Of a stretch of 64,000 nucleotides of DNA, positions 27,736 to 37,075 are shown in pieces. Origin of the DNA: Phycisphaeraceae bacterium. GTDB lineage: Bacteria > Planctomycetota > Phycisphaerae > Phycisphaerales > UBA1924. Below the pieces are notes generated by a model. It was not told where the DNA came from. It searched no databases and saw only the letters and a list, made by a program, of their open reading frames with translations. The translations under genes and the position numbers were made by a program. The stretch lies in NCBI GenBank assembly GCA_020639155.1, contig JACKHF010000001.1:2170001-2234000 (forward strand). The letters run 5' to 3'. Position 1 is the stretch's first letter. The number at the start of each line of letters is the position of its first letter.

Positions 27736-30522
27736 ATGCTGATGGCCAACAAGAAGACGACGAAGAGCTCAACCGCCTCGAAGTCCACAACCAAACGAAC
27801 ACATCCTGCCGGTTCGAAGACCACATCTAAAAAGAAGGTAGCGAAGAAGACATCCTCCTCCGAAGGTTCCAAACCGAACCCCGGAAAGTTTGTGTACTAC
27901 TTCGGAAAAACCCGGACCGATGGCTCGGCTGACATGAAGCTTCTGCTTGGTGGCAAGGGAGCCAACCTCGCAGATATGACGCGGATTGGGCTGCCAGTGC
28001 CTCCAGGGTTCACCATTACGACTGAGACGTGTGCAAAGTACAACGAGGGTGGCAAGCGACTTCCTCATGGTCTGATGAATGAAGCGCAGATGACCATCAG
28101 CCTGCTTGAAAAAGAAACGGGCAAGGTGTTCGGCGACAAGGACAATCCGCTGCTGATGTCTGTTCGTTCGGGTGCTGCGGTATCCATGCCGGGCATGATG
28201 GACACGATTCTGAATCTTGGCCTGACTGATGAGAGCGTCGAGGGGCTTGCCCGGGCAACGGGGAATCGTCGGTTTGCGTATGACGCGTACCGCAGACTCA
28301 TCAACATGTTCGGTGATGTCGTGATGGGGGTCCCGCACGAGACCTTTGAGCATGCCTTTGACAAGATCAAGAAGAAGTTCAAGGTGAAGGACGACACCGA
28401 GGTCCCCGAGGAGGGGCTTGTGCAACTCTGCGAGGAGTACAAGCGTGTGTACCGTCTCGGCACAAGCCAGGATTTTCCGCAGAATCCGAACAAGCAGCTT
28501 GAACTCGCAATCGAAGCAGTATTCAAGTCGTGGGATTCGGACAAGGCGCAGTCATATCGGCGCATCGAGGGTATCTCGGGCCTTGTCGGTACCGCTGTCA
28601 ATGTCCAGACGATGGTGTTTGGCAACATGGGAGATGATTCGGGCACAGGCGTTGCGTTTACGCGCAATCCTTCCACTGGTGAGAACAAGTTCTACGGCGA
28701 GTTCCTGATCAACGCGCAGGGTGAAGATGTTGTTGCAGGTATTCGCACACCGGAGCCTGTCGATGACATGCCGCGCTGGAACAAACGCGTGTACGACCAG
28801 TTGTTAAAGATCAAGAACACCCTTGAATCGCACTATCGCGACATGCAGGATATCGAGTTTACGATCGAGCGTGGCACGTTATACATGCTCCAGACTCGCA
28901 CCGGCAAGCGCACCGGCGCTGCTGCTGTACGAGTCGCGTGTGACATGGTGCGAGAGCGGCTGATCGAAGAGAAGGAGGCGGTGCTCCGTGTCAACGCCGA
29001 CTCGCTTACTCAGATGCTGCTCCCGTCCTTTGATGTGAAGGAAAAAGCAAAGGCATCAGTGCTGACGAGGGGGCTTCCCGCGTCCCCGGGTGCTGCTGTT
29101 GGTTACCCAGCGTTTACAGCAGAGGAAGCTGTCGAGCGGGCACGCAAGGGCGAATCGGTCATTCTCGTTCGCCCGGAGACAAGCCCGGAAGATGTTGACG
29201 GCATGAACTCTGCGAAGGGGATTTTGACGAGCACCGGTGGCATGACATCGCACGCTGCGGTTGTTGCTCGTGGCTGGGGCAAGTGCTGTGTTGCCGGCGC
29301 ATCTGCGCTGCACATCGACGCGAAGAAGGGTACCTTCGAGGTTGGCGGGAAGAAGTTCACCCGCAAGGACATCATCTCAATCGATGGATCAACGGGTGAA
29401 GTAATCTCAGGGGAACTGAAGCGTGTTGAGCCGGAGTTGTCAGGTGATTTTACCAAGCTGATGCGCTGGGCTGACAAGTATCGCAAGATTGGCGTGCGCA
29501 CCAATGCAGACACTCCGGCCGATGCGAAACGCGCTCGCGCGTTTGGTGCAGAGGGCATCGGGCTGTGCCGCACAGAGCACATGTTCTTCGAAGGGCCGCG
29601 CATTCGCGCGATGCGTCAAATGATTCTTGCGGATACTCGTGCTGCGCGTGTTGATGCGCTCGAGAAACTGTTGCCCATGCAGCGTGAGGACTTTGTCGAG
29701 ATCTTCACCGCGATGAAGGGGTTGCCCGTGACGGTGCGTCTGCTCGATCCGCCGCTCCACGAGTTTCTTCCGCACGAAGCAGATGCGCAGAAAGAACTCG
29801 CTGGTCTGCTCCGCATGCCTGTTGCTGCGGTGAAGCAGCGCGTCGAGCAACTCCACGAGATGAACCCGATGCTGGGACATCGTGGGTGCCGACTCAGCAT
29901 CAGTTATCCTGAGATTCTTGAGATGCAGGTGCGAGCTATCGCGGAAGCGTGTATCGAGTGCGCCAACGGCAAGGTCAAGGCGATGCCCGAAATCATGCAC
30001 CCCCTCGTTGGCACGAAGCAGGAACTGACCATTCTCCGTCGCGAGACCGAGCGCGTGATTGAGGAGGTTCGCAAGGAGTTTGAGTACAGCGGACGCCTGA
30101 ATATCAAGATCGGAACAATGATCGAGATCCCGCGTGCGGCATTGACCGCGAACGAAATCGCAGACGTCGCCGACTTCTTCTCGTTCGGTACCAACGACCT
30201 CACACAGCTGACGTTCGGTTACAGTCGTGACGATTCCGGATCGTTCCTCCCGTCATACCTTGCACAGGACATTCTCCCGCAGGATCCATTCCAGAGTCTC
30301 GATATCTCTGGCGTTGGTCAGCTTGTTGAGATGGGTCTCACGAAGGGACGCGCGGTGAAGAACGAACTGAAGGTCGGGATCTGCGGTGAGCACGGCGGTG
30401 ATCCGGCGAGTGTGAAGTTCTGCCATCGTCTCGGCATGGACTATGTCTCGTGCTCACCATTCCGTGTGCCGATCGCTCGTCTTGCAGCAGCGCAGGCGGC
30501 GCTTGAAGATGAGAAGGATTGA
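27736..30522 (+). CDS. ppdK: Pyruvate, phosphate dikinase
   Basis: 928 residues from ATG 27736 (ATG 27742 also possible). The enzyme interconverts pyruvate, ATP and phosphate with PEP, AMP and pyrophosphate. An N-terminal ATP-grasp domain begins at FVYYFGK with GGKGANLADMTRIGLPVPPGF. The phosphohistidine domain has GGMTSHAAVVARGWGKC with His506, and the PEP/pyruvate barrel ends with ICGEHGGDPASVKFC, which carries the catalytic Cys. The first 45 residues are an added Lys/Ser/Thr-rich tail (ANKKTTKSSTASKSTTKRT) not part of the usual enzyme. It is a single-gene unit closed by a terminator. Confidence 0.97.
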   Translation: MLMANKKTTKSSTASKSTTKRTHPAGSKTTSKKKVAKKTSSSEGSKPNPGKFVYYFGKTRTDGSADMKLLLGGKGANLADMTRIGLPVPPGFTITTETCAKYNEGGKRLPHGLMNEAQMTISLLEKETGKVFGDKDNPLLMSVRSGAAVSMPGMMDTILNLGLTDESVEGLARATGNRRFAYDAYRRLINMFGDVVMGVPHETFEHAFDKIKKKFKVKDDTEVPEEGLVQLCEEYKRVYRLGTSQDFPQNPNKQLELAIEAVFKSWDSDKAQSYRRIEGISGLVGTAVNVQTMVFGNMGDDSGTGVAFTRNPSTGENKFYGEFLINAQGEDVVAGIRTPEPVDDMPRWNKRVYDQLLKIKNTLESHYRDMQDIEFTIERGTLYMLQTRTGKRTGAAAVRVACDMVRERLIEEKEAVLRVNADSLTQMLLPSFDVKEKAKASVLTRGLPASPGAAVGYPAFTAEEAVERARKGESVILVRPETSPEDVDGMNSAKGILTSTGGMTSHAAVVARGWGKCCVAGASALHIDAKKGTFEVGGKKFTRKDIISIDGSTGEVISGELKRVEPELSGDFTKLMRWADKYRKIGVRTNADTPADAKRARAFGAEGIGLCRTEHMFFEGPRIRAMRQMILADTRAARVDALEKLLPMQREDFVEIFTAMKGLPVTVRLLDPPLHEFLPHEADAQKELAGLLRMPVAAVKQRVEQLHEMNPMLGHRGCRLSISYPEILEMQVRAIAEACIECANGKVKAMPEIMHPLVGTKQELTILRRETERVIEEVRKEFEYSGRLNIKIGTMIEIPRAALTANEIADVADFFSFGTNDLTQLTFGYSRDDSGSFLPSYLAQDILPQDPFQSLDISGVGQLVEMGLTKGRAVKNELKVGICGEHGGDPASVKFCHRLGMDYVSCSPFRVPIARLAAAQAALEDEKD

Positions 30523-30549
30523 GACGAAACGAGCAACCGAATAGACTCA

Positions 30550-30583
30550 GAAAAAACACCGGGATCCACCCGGTGTCTTTGTT
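30550..30583. terminator. Bidirectional terminator between ppdK and nuoG
   Basis: ACACCGGG (30556-30563) and CCCGGTGT (3069-offset form, 30569-30576) pair around ATCCA. On the plus strand CTTTGTT follows; on the minus strand the stem is followed by TTTTT. It serves both converging genes. Confidence 0.88.
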
Positions 30584-30603
30584 GGTTGCTTAAGATGAAC
30601 TGA

Positions 30604-32349
30604 TCAGAGCGCAACGACCTGCATGTCTGATTCTACAGCCTCTGGTGCTTGTGGCGAGCTGACAGCATCACCGAATACACCGAGCGGACCATTCAGTGCT
30701 GCCATAGCAGCGCGAGTGTTTGCCGCGTTGAAGATGTTTCCGTGAGGCAGGCGCGTGCGCAGCGCATTTGGCACCTGTCCCGGCCCTTCGTCGACGATAT
30801 GGACTGTTGACCCTGAAGGTGTGTTGAGTGCTTTCCCTTCTGCGACTGCGAGGAGATCGTTGCCGATCTGGCCCTCGCTGTTTGCGCTGCCGGGCGAGGG
30901 AATCGCAGCCTCGAACGCCTGCACCATGCCGCGAGCGTTCTCAAATGTGCCGGCCTTTTCCAGCCAGACTGCACCCGGGAGCACGATGTCCGCATCATCA
31001 ACAAGCGGCGAGTGCAGCGTGTCGATCAGCACGACAAATGTGTCCTTGAGCGCGTTGCGTAGTTCGTCCGTGTCCCATCTGCTTGGGTAGTTGCCGGTGA
31101 GGATGAGACTTGTTGCGTTTCGGACAGCAGCGTTGAAGTCAGTGACGGTGCAGCCGAGTCCTTCGAGGACTCGTTTTACGCCGCGCGCGTTCGGGGCTTT
31201 TTCTGCGTACGCGATAAATGCTTTGGGATCGTCCTTTGATGTCCCCTTGGGGAAGACCTTGTCCTCGCCGTGGACGGGCACGGGGCCGACAGCGTACTCG
31301 ACATTCTCGTGGATAGCGCGTGCTGCTTGCACAAGCGAGTACGCGTCTTCGCACGACAGCATTGGGCTGACGACGAGAGTGAGTTTGCCGGATTTCTCGG
31401 CAGCTTTGCGCAGACCTTCGACCGCGTCCTGCACAGCGCGGATGTAGCTGGTTTCTTCAAGCACACCGAACTGGCGGTGCATCGGTGTGGTCAGGCGTGT
31501 GTCAGAATGCACGAACTTCCACGAGTACCGGACCTCGTCCGTGATCCACCAGCGATTCACACTGGCGTTCTCGCGCGGGCGGAACCGGTACATCTTGCCC
31601 TGGTTGTGCTCCGCCCAGATGTTGTCACCAGACGCGGTGACGCCGTCGATGGTCGCGGTCTTCTTCAGGAACCACACGCGCTGCGTGAACAGGAAGTCCT
31701 TGTCAAGGAGTGCGCCCACGGGGCAGAGGTCGATGACGTTCGCCGAGAGCTCGTTGTCGAGTGCAACACCCGGGAACACGTCGATCTGCGAGTCGTTCCC
31801 GCGCCCCTGCACCATGATCTCGTTCGTGCCGGAGACCTCCTGTGTGAAGCGCACACATCTCGTGCACAGGATGCAGCGGTCTGAGTAGAGATAGACGTGC
31901 GGGCCGAGATCCTTCTTGGGCTGCTTGACCTTTGTCTCCTCGAACCGACTCACGCCGCGCCCATACTCGTAGGAGAAGTCCTGCAATGTGCACTCGCCAG
32001 CCTGATCGCACACAGGACAGTCGAGCGGATGGTTGATCAGCAGATACTCCATCACGCCCTTCTGGTTGGCGACAGCCTTGGGAGAATCTGTATGGACCAC
32101 CATGCCGTCGGATGCCGGAGTCTGGCACGTCGGCAGGAGTTTGCCGCCCATCATGGGTTCGAGCTTGTTGTCGTTCCGTGGGTTGGGAGCCCAGACCTCA
32201 CCGAGACAAATGCGGCACGAGGCGACGATTGTGAGCCCGTCGTGGTAGCAATACTGCGGGATATCAACGCCGTTGGCGTTTGCCACCTGCAGGATCATCT
32301 GGCCTGGCTCGAACTCGCATTTCTGACCGTTGATGGTGACTGTCGGCAT
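30604..32349 (-). CDS. nuoG: NADH-quinone oxidoreductase subunit G-like protein
   Basis: 581 residues. The N-terminal 2Fe-2S domain has Cys in PQYCYHDG, SCRICLGEV and LLPTCQTP. It is followed by HPLDCPVCDQAGEC (His-Cys3 cluster) and the 4Fe-4S motif RCILCTRCVRF with a later DLCPVGAL. The remaining 330 residues are a reduced molybdopterin-oxidoreductase-like domain (VVLIDTLHSPLVDDADIVLPG). NuoG is the peripheral electron-transfer subunit of complex I. It is shorter than many NuoG proteins, which often exceed 700 residues, and no other nuo gene is in the window. A related hydrogenase or formate dehydrogenase subunit cannot be excluded. Confidence 0.85.
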   Translation of the reverse strand: MPTVTINGQKCEFEPGQMILQVANANGVDIPQYCYHDGLTIVASCRICLGEVWAPNPRNDNKLEPMMGGKLLPTCQTPASDGMVVHTDSPKAVANQKGVMEYLLINHPLDCPVCDQAGECTLQDFSYEYGRGVSRFEETKVKQPKKDLGPHVYLYSDRCILCTRCVRFTQEVSGTNEIMVQGRGNDSQIDVFPGVALDNELSANVIDLCPVGALLDKDFLFTQRVWFLKKTATIDGVTASGDNIWAEHNQGKMYRFRPRENASVNRWWITDEVRYSWKFVHSDTRLTTPMHRQFGVLEETSYIRAVQDAVEGLRKAAEKSGKLTLVVSPMLSCEDAYSLVQAARAIHENVEYAVGPVPVHGEDKVFPKGTSKDDPKAFIAYAEKAPNARGVKRVLEGLGCTVTDFNAAVRNATSLILTGNYPSRWDTDELRNALKDTFVVLIDTLHSPLVDDADIVLPGAVWLEKAGTFENARGMVQAFEAAIPSPGSANSEGQIGNDLLAVAEGKALNTPSGSTVHIVDEGPGQVPNALRTRLPHGNIFNAANTRAAMAALNGPLGVFGDAVSSPQAPEAVESDMQVVAL

Positions 32350-32445
32350 GGTCCGCGATGGTAGGTGGTTGGACGTGGGTTTTGCAGGGCTGGCGGGCTG
32401 GAATCAGCGATCTGTCGGCAGAATCCTCAGCCTCTACAATCCAGC

Positions 32446-32691
32446 ATGGAAACCGGAAGAAATCCCAGAAACAAGATCATGCCTGGGGCTTGCGTGCTCG
32501 CGGGAGTGGTGCTGACCGCGTTCGGGCTTGGCGGGTGCTACGAGCGCGTGGTTGACGCTCGTGGTTTTGGTGCAACGCAGATGAACATCCAGAAATCTAA
32601 CATCGGCTCTGACAATGATCAGCGGCTAATTCTCAACCAGCCTGATAACCGCGGCACACGATGGAAGCAGCAGCATTCGAGCGGATGGTGA
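32446..32691 (+). CDS. Small predicted lipoprotein
   Basis: 81 residues from ATG 32446; ATG 32479 would give 70. A hydrophobic segment (ACVLAGVVLTAFGLGGC) ends in the lipobox LGGC, with Cys31 as the predicted lipid site. The mature part is about 50 residues, polar, with no recognised domain. It lies 3 bp before the DinB gene and divergent from nuoG. The lipobox supports it being real, but the function is unknown. Confidence 0.65.
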   Translation: METGRNPRNKIMPGACVLAGVVLTAFGLGGCYERVVDARGFGATQMNIQKSNIGSDNDQRLILNQPDNRGTRWKQQHSSGW

Positions 32692-32694
32692 TGG

Positions 32695-33222
32695 ATGACA
32701 CAGACGCGATACACAACACGCTCGCCATGGTTCGAGAGAACATTCGACTTTCGCATCCCAGCGTGCGATGGGCCAGAGGTTGTCGAGCGTTTGCGAGGCA
32801 CTCCGTTGCGTGTTGAGGATGCAGTGAAAAAGCTTTCTGAGAGCTTGCTTGTCGCGCAGCCCGATGACACGTGGTCTATCAAGCAGAACGTCGGGCATCT
32901 GAGTGATCTCGAATCTCTTTGGCACACACGCACAGGCCAACTTCTCTCCGGGGCGAAAATCCTCGAAGCGGCGGATGTCGAGAACACCAAAACAAAGCAC
33001 GCAGATCACAACACGGTGTCAATGCAGGATCTCTGTGCACAGTTCCGTGATTTGCGCCATGGATGGGTTGCAACACTCGACTCGCTGACAGCGGAAGACT
33101 TCGCGCGAACGTCACTCCACCCGCGCCTCAACCAGCCGATGCGGCTCGTGGATCTCTGTGAGTTTGTGGCTGTGCATGATGATTACCATCTCGCCCGGAT
33201 ACGAGAAATCATGCGGGGGTAA
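32695..33222 (+). CDS. DinB superfamily protein
   Basis: 175 residues with the DinB/YfiT four-helix layout. The first metal-ligand-like His is in QNVGHLSDLE and the last two are in AVHDDYHLARIREIM. Members are metal-binding, often thiol-transferase-like or of unknown role. It follows the small lipoprotein gene by 3 bp. The tRNA-Arg gene converges on its 3' end. Confidence 0.88.
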   Translation: MTQTRYTTRSPWFERTFDFRIPACDGPEVVERLRGTPLRVEDAVKKLSESLLVAQPDDTWSIKQNVGHLSDLESLWHTRTGQLLSGAKILEAADVENTKTKHADHNTVSMQDLCAQFRDLRHGWVATLDSLTAEDFARTSLHPRLNQPMRLVDLCEFVAVHDDYHLARIREIMRG

Positions 33223-33257
33223 TGAGGCCTGTCTTTGACGCTCTTTGTCATGTGGAA

Positions 33258-33331
33258 CACCCCCGGCTGGATTCGAACCAGCGACCTGCGGATTAGAAGT
33301 CCGCTGCTCTATCCAACTGAGCTACAGGGGC
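33258..33331 (-). tRNA. tRNA-Arg (anticodon TCT)
   Basis: Read on the minus strand, it folds as a full cloverleaf. The acceptor is GCCCCTG with CGGGGGT (two G-U pairs), the D arm is in GCTCAGTTGGATAGAGC, the anticodon stem GCGGA/TCCGC encloses CTTCTAA (anticodon TCT), and the T arm is GCTGG-TTCGAAT-CCAGC. The discriminator base is G. CCA is not encoded. Confidence 0.96.
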
Positions 33332-33467
33332 AGGTGGAACGCAGAGTGTATGGGACGTGGTTGGGCCTGCCCAGTCCCTTCAGTATCTTTGGCGGGTGCG
33401 TCTTGAGACAGAGATCGGCTTGCTTGCGGGCTCGGAATTCGTAGTGACAGAGATACAATCAGCCCAC

Positions 33468-34526
33468 GTGAGCCAGCAATCCACGATGCATTTTTCGTCG
33501 GCTGTAGCGTCTGCAAGTCAGACCCATCAGCACACGAGCGCGCAGCTTACGCCATCGGTGTTGTTTGGTGCTCTGGTGGAATCCACAAAGCCCGGTATCA
33601 CCCGCATGGTGACAATCACCGCAGGCGTGGGGTTCCTCATTGCCGTGTTGAGTGTGTTGCTCGGGTCTTCGGATCCTTCAGGCCGATGGTCAGTTGTCGG
33701 ATCAATGGTGCTGCCGCTGGTGGGGTGCCTGCTCGGCACAGCCTTGGCGGCTTCCGGAGCGAATGCCCTGAACCAGTGGCTTGAGCGCGATCGCGACGCA
33801 CTCATGGAGCGTACAAGGACACGACCGATTCCATCGGGCAGAGCCAGTGCGAGCCAAGTCCTGATGCTTGGGCTTCTGCTGTGCAATGCTGGATGTGGTG
33901 TGCTCGCTGCAACATGTGGCGTTGTCCCTGCAGTCATTGCAGCTGTTACCATTCTCACGTATCTGTCTGTCTATACATTGCTCAAGCCAGTGACACCCTG
34001 GTCGACGCTCATTGGTGCATTCCCTGGCGCGCTCCCGCCGATGATCGGGTTCAGTGCGGGGTTGATTGCAGTCCATACTGAACTTGGCACGACGCCAATA
34101 CCCATGTGGGCAACGCTTCTTAATCCGCTCGGGTTAAGTCTGTTTGCGGTCCTGTTTGTCTGGCAGATGCCGCACTTCCATGCGATCGGTGTGATGTACG
34201 CCGAGGACTACGCGCGTGGCGGGCACAGGATTCTTGCTGTGGTCGATCCGACCGGCAAACTCGCTGCACGTTCGATGGTGTTCTGGTCGCTGGCGCTTAT
34301 CGGCGCGAGTGTTGTGCCGACGATCCTTCGGCCTGATCTTGCGTCATTTGCGTATCTGCCACTGGCTGTTGTTGCTGGAGCAATGTTCGTTCGTGCATGC
34401 CTGACCTTCGCAAAGACGCTTGATGTGAAGGATGCTCGCCGGGCGTTTCTTGTCTCGGTCATGTACCTGCCGGTGTTGCTGCTGGTGCTGACGATCGAAG
34501 CAGCAGCTCGGTTTCTTCTGTCCTGA
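33468..34526 (+). CDS. ctaB: Protoheme IX farnesyltransferase
   Basis: 352 residues from GTG 33468 (ATG 33486 is an alternative; frames further upstream would run toward the tRNA). This UbiA-family membrane enzyme converts heme b to heme o for cytochrome oxidase. The first Asp-rich site is in ANALNQWLERDRDALMERTR followed by TRPIPSGR; the second is YAEDYARGGHRIL. About eight to nine membrane helices are visible. It leads a gene group with an ABC exporter and a SCO1 protein, the usual company of oxidase assembly genes, though no oxidase subunit gene lies in the window. Confidence 0.95.
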   Translation: MSQQSTMHFSSAVASASQTHQHTSAQLTPSVLFGALVESTKPGITRMVTITAGVGFLIAVLSVLLGSSDPSGRWSVVGSMVLPLVGCLLGTALAASGANALNQWLERDRDALMERTRTRPIPSGRASASQVLMLGLLLCNAGCGVLAATCGVVPAVIAAVTILTYLSVYTLLKPVTPWSTLIGAFPGALPPMIGFSAGLIAVHTELGTTPIPMWATLLNPLGLSLFAVLFVWQMPHFHAIGVMYAEDYARGGHRILAVVDPTGKLAARSMVFWSLALIGASVVPTILRPDLASFAYLPLAVVAGAMFVRACLTFAKTLDVKDARRAFLVSVMYLPVLLLVLTIEAAARFLLS

Positions 34527-35552
34527 ATGAGTCATATGACTGCGACAGCATCTGACACCACGCATGCGATCCATTGCGAGCATGTGCGTGTTGAGTATGC
34601 GCCGCAGAGGATTGCCCGTCGTCAGCGAGCAAAGCATGATGGGCGCACACGCAGCGAGCCTGTTGTTGCAGTTCGCGACGTGTCACTGTCAATCCAGCCG
34701 GGCGAGCGGGTGTGTATGCTCGGGCCGAACGGATCGGGCAAGTCATCGTTGATGCGTGTGTTAGCAGGGCTTTCGCAGCAGACCAATGGCAGCGCAGCTG
34801 TGTTTGGTTTCGATCCACATGATCCGCAGGCTGCGATACGGCGGGGCGTTGCGTTCCAGTCGGTGAGTCTCGATGATCTGCTGACTGTGCGCGAGAATCT
34901 GATGCTGTTCGCAGCAAGTGCCGGTCTTGGTAGGGACGAATCGCGGGTGCAGATCGAGCAACTCGCGAGCCGCATGGTGTTTGCTGACAGGCTCGACCAG
35001 CGCGTGGGCACACTCTCCGGCGGGTATGCGCGCAGGGTTGATCTTGCCCGCGCTATGCTGGGAAACCCGTCGTTACTGCTGCTTGATGAGCCCACGAGCG
35101 GGCTTGATCCCACATCGCGAAGAATGTTCTTTGACGCAGTTGATGCGGCTGGAACAGATGCGGATCGACCTGCTGTGCTGCTGAGCACACACCTGCTCGA
35201 CGAGGCAGCATGGGCCGACCGACTGATCTTCATGCACAACGGCACGATCGCGAGCGATTCGACACTCGCCAAGTTACACGAAACATACGGTAATCGTGTG
35301 CTGCGACTGACATCACAAGCGGATGGATTCGATGCTCGCGTCGATGCGTATCTCACGGAGCACGGACTCTCGCAGCATGCGAGACTGTCTTCGCCGCGTC
35401 GAATGATCGTGCCGGTGAAATCAGAAGGCAGCGAAACCTCGCACGTCAATACGCTCGCATCGATGGGGATCGATGTCGCACTTGGGCAGATGACTCTGGC
35501 GGATGTGTACGAGATCGTGACAGGCGATGCACTCACGGGAGATGCGTCGTGA
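34527..35552 (+). CDS. ABC transporter ATP-binding protein in oxidase-assembly group
   Basis: 341 residues. The ATG directly follows the ctaB stop. Walker A is GPNGSGKS, the Q-loop region is VAFQSVSLDDLLTV, the signature is LSGGYARRVDLARAM, and Walker B is LLLDEPTSGLDP. A basic insertion of roughly 20 residues (APQRIARRQRAKHDGRTRSE) splits the first strand region, which is unusual. The neighbouring permease completes an ABC-2 exporter of the kind seen beside ctaB and sco1 in several phyla; a role in oxidase maturation or copper/heme handling is inferred from context. Confidence 0.9.
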   Translation: MSHMTATASDTTHAIHCEHVRVEYAPQRIARRQRAKHDGRTRSEPVVAVRDVSLSIQPGERVCMLGPNGSGKSSLMRVLAGLSQQTNGSAAVFGFDPHDPQAAIRRGVAFQSVSLDDLLTVRENLMLFAASAGLGRDESRVQIEQLASRMVFADRLDQRVGTLSGGYARRVDLARAMLGNPSLLLLDEPTSGLDPTSRRMFFDAVDAAGTDADRPAVLLSTHLLDEAAWADRLIFMHNGTIASDSTLAKLHETYGNRVLRLTSQADGFDARVDAYLTEHGLSQHARLSSPRRMIVPVKSEGSETSHVNTLASMGIDVALGQMTLADVYEIVTGDALTGDAS

Positions 35553-36334
35553 CAACAAACGCCGGTATGCAGGCGATGATGCAGATCGCGCTGCGCGAAT
35601 GGAAGCGTCTGCTGCGCCAGCCGTCGCGTGTAGTTGCGTCTGTCGCAACACCGGTGATGCTGTGGGTGTTTCTTGCTGGTGGGTTGTCAGGTGCTATGCG
35701 GACAGGCGAATCGCAGGACGGGAACTACGCGCTCTATCTGCTCCCGGGCGTGATCGCGATGACACTGATGTTCAGCTCGATCTTCGCAGCGATCTCGCTT
35801 ATCGAAGACCGCAACGAGGGCGTGCTTCGCGTGCTGCTGTGCGCACCCGTACCGACGTGGGCGATCGTTGCTGGGAAGATTGTTGGGTGCAGTTCGATCG
35901 CACTTGCGCAGGCACTGCTCGTGATTCCCGCTGCGTGGGTGATGGGAGCGCATCCCGGTACTTCAGATATTCTGGTCAGTATTGGTGTGATGGTGCTGCT
36001 TTCTGCCGGGCTCACCGGATTGTGCCTCGCGCTCGCGTGGCGGGTGAACTCATCGTCCGGTTTTCATGGCGTGATGAACGCGATCCTCATGCCGATGTGG
36101 TTTCTGAGCAGCGCGGTGTTCCCGCTCACGACATCATCGACGTGGCTGAAGGTTGCGATGTACGCGAATCCCATGACGTGGCCGACGGTTGCGTTGCGCC
36201 ATTCGCTGGTCGGATGGAATATGCCGGTGTCAGCGGGTGTTGTCTGGATCGCTACGATAGTGTTTGGGATTGCTGGTGCTGTGTTCGGCTGGGTCGTTCT
36301 TTCTGTCGGACGCAGACGTGGCAGTGCTACGTGA
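35549..36334 (+). CDS. ABC-2 type permease
   Basis: 261 residues from GTG, overlapping the ATPase gene by 4 bases (GTGA). Six membrane helices are visible. After the short N-terminal basic stretch (REWKRLLRQPSRVV) comes the first helix with ATPVMLWVFLAGG, and later LIEDRNEGVLRVLLCAPV, the ABC-2 hallmark loop. The final part, MPMWFLSSAVFPL and NPMTWPTVALRHSL, is also typical. It is the membrane half of the exporter whose ATPase is encoded upstream. Confidence 0.92.
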   Translation: MTTNAGMQAMMQIALREWKRLLRQPSRVVASVATPVMLWVFLAGGLSGAMRTGESQDGNYALYLLPGVIAMTLMFSSIFAAISLIEDRNEGVLRVLLCAPVPTWAIVAGKIVGCSSIALAQALLVIPAAWVMGAHPGTSDILVSIGVMVLLSAGLTGLCLALAWRVNSSSGFHGVMNAILMPMWFLSSAVFPLTTSSTWLKVAMYANPMTWPTVALRHSLVGWNMPVSAGVVWIATIVFGIAGAVFGWVVLSVGRRRGSAT

Positions 36335-36366
36335 TTGGGTTGTGCGAGCAAAGCAAGAGGTGTGTG

Positions 36367-37074
36367 ATGCAACGTGTGCTGATTGGTGCGATCCTGTTCT
36401 TTGCTTCAATCGCGATCGCGGGCGGGTTGTTTGTTCTGACACGGAAGGACACGCCGAAGCAGAGCAATGTGCCATATGTCGGTGGCGTGCAGGTTGATGA
36501 CAATGAACTTCCAAAGTACGTCGATGCGATCAGACCCGACCAGGGCTGGAAGGGTAAGGTAATTCCTGACTTCTCACTCGATGATCAGAACGGGGACGAG
36601 GTGACTGCATCAGTTTTCGATGGCCACGTGACAATCAGCACGTTTTTCTTTACGAGTTGCCCGTTGGTGTGCCCCGCGATCTCGGGACGTGTGTACGAGA
36701 TGACCGAGCGACTGAAGGACACCGATGCACAGTTTGTTTCGTTCAGCGTCGATCCTGTGCACGATACTGTGCAAGCAGCGCGCGAGTACGCGGACAAGTG
36801 GGGGGTGAGCGACGACCGCTGGAAGTTCCTCACGGGTGATGGCGAGACCGTCACATCAATGCTGACAGACACGATCGGATTTCAGCTTGCAACAGAACCG
36901 GACAATCCGATCGAACGTGTCGACGGCACAACCATGGACAACATTGTGCATCCCACACATCTGTTCCTGATCGGCCCCGATCGCCAGATTCTCGGCATCT
37001 ATGTCTACCAGTCTGATGACCAGATGCACGATCTCGAACTGCGTGTGCGCTCGCTGTTGCGTGGCGACAACTGA
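36367..37074 (+). CDS. SCO1/SenC family protein
   Basis: 235 residues from the ATG preceded by AGAGG. The same frame is open far upstream, but that part lacks protein character. One N-terminal membrane helix (VLIGAILFFASIAIAGGLFVL) anchors a thioredoxin-fold domain outside the membrane. The copper-binding motif is SCPLVCP with Cys98 and Cys102, and the conserved His is in NIVHPTHLFLI. SCO proteins deliver copper to, or reduce, the CuA site of cytochrome oxidase, in keeping with ctaB upstream. Its 3' end lies 1 bp from the opposing aminopeptidase gene. Confidence 0.94.
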   Translation: MQRVLIGAILFFASIAIAGGLFVLTRKDTPKQSNVPYVGGVQVDDNELPKYVDAIRPDQGWKGKVIPDFSLDDQNGDEVTASVFDGHVTISTFFFTSCPLVCPAISGRVYEMTERLKDTDAQFVSFSVDPVHDTVQAAREYADKWGVSDDRWKFLTGDGETVTSMLTDTIGFQLATEPDNPIERVDGTTMDNIVHPTHLFLIGPDRQILGIYVYQSDDQMHDLELRVRSLLRGDN

Positions 37075-37075
37075 A

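Noticed and set aside
33258..33356. Possible integration site at tRNA-Arg
   Set aside because: tRNA genes often host integrated elements, but no integrase, direct repeat of the tRNA 3' end or foreign block was seen next to it.
35527..36366. In-frame extension of the SCO1 gene by 280 codons upstream
   Set aside because: The stretch overlaps the ABC permease gene in another frame and is Arg/Cys-rich; the ATG at 36367 with AGAGG upstream is the natural start.
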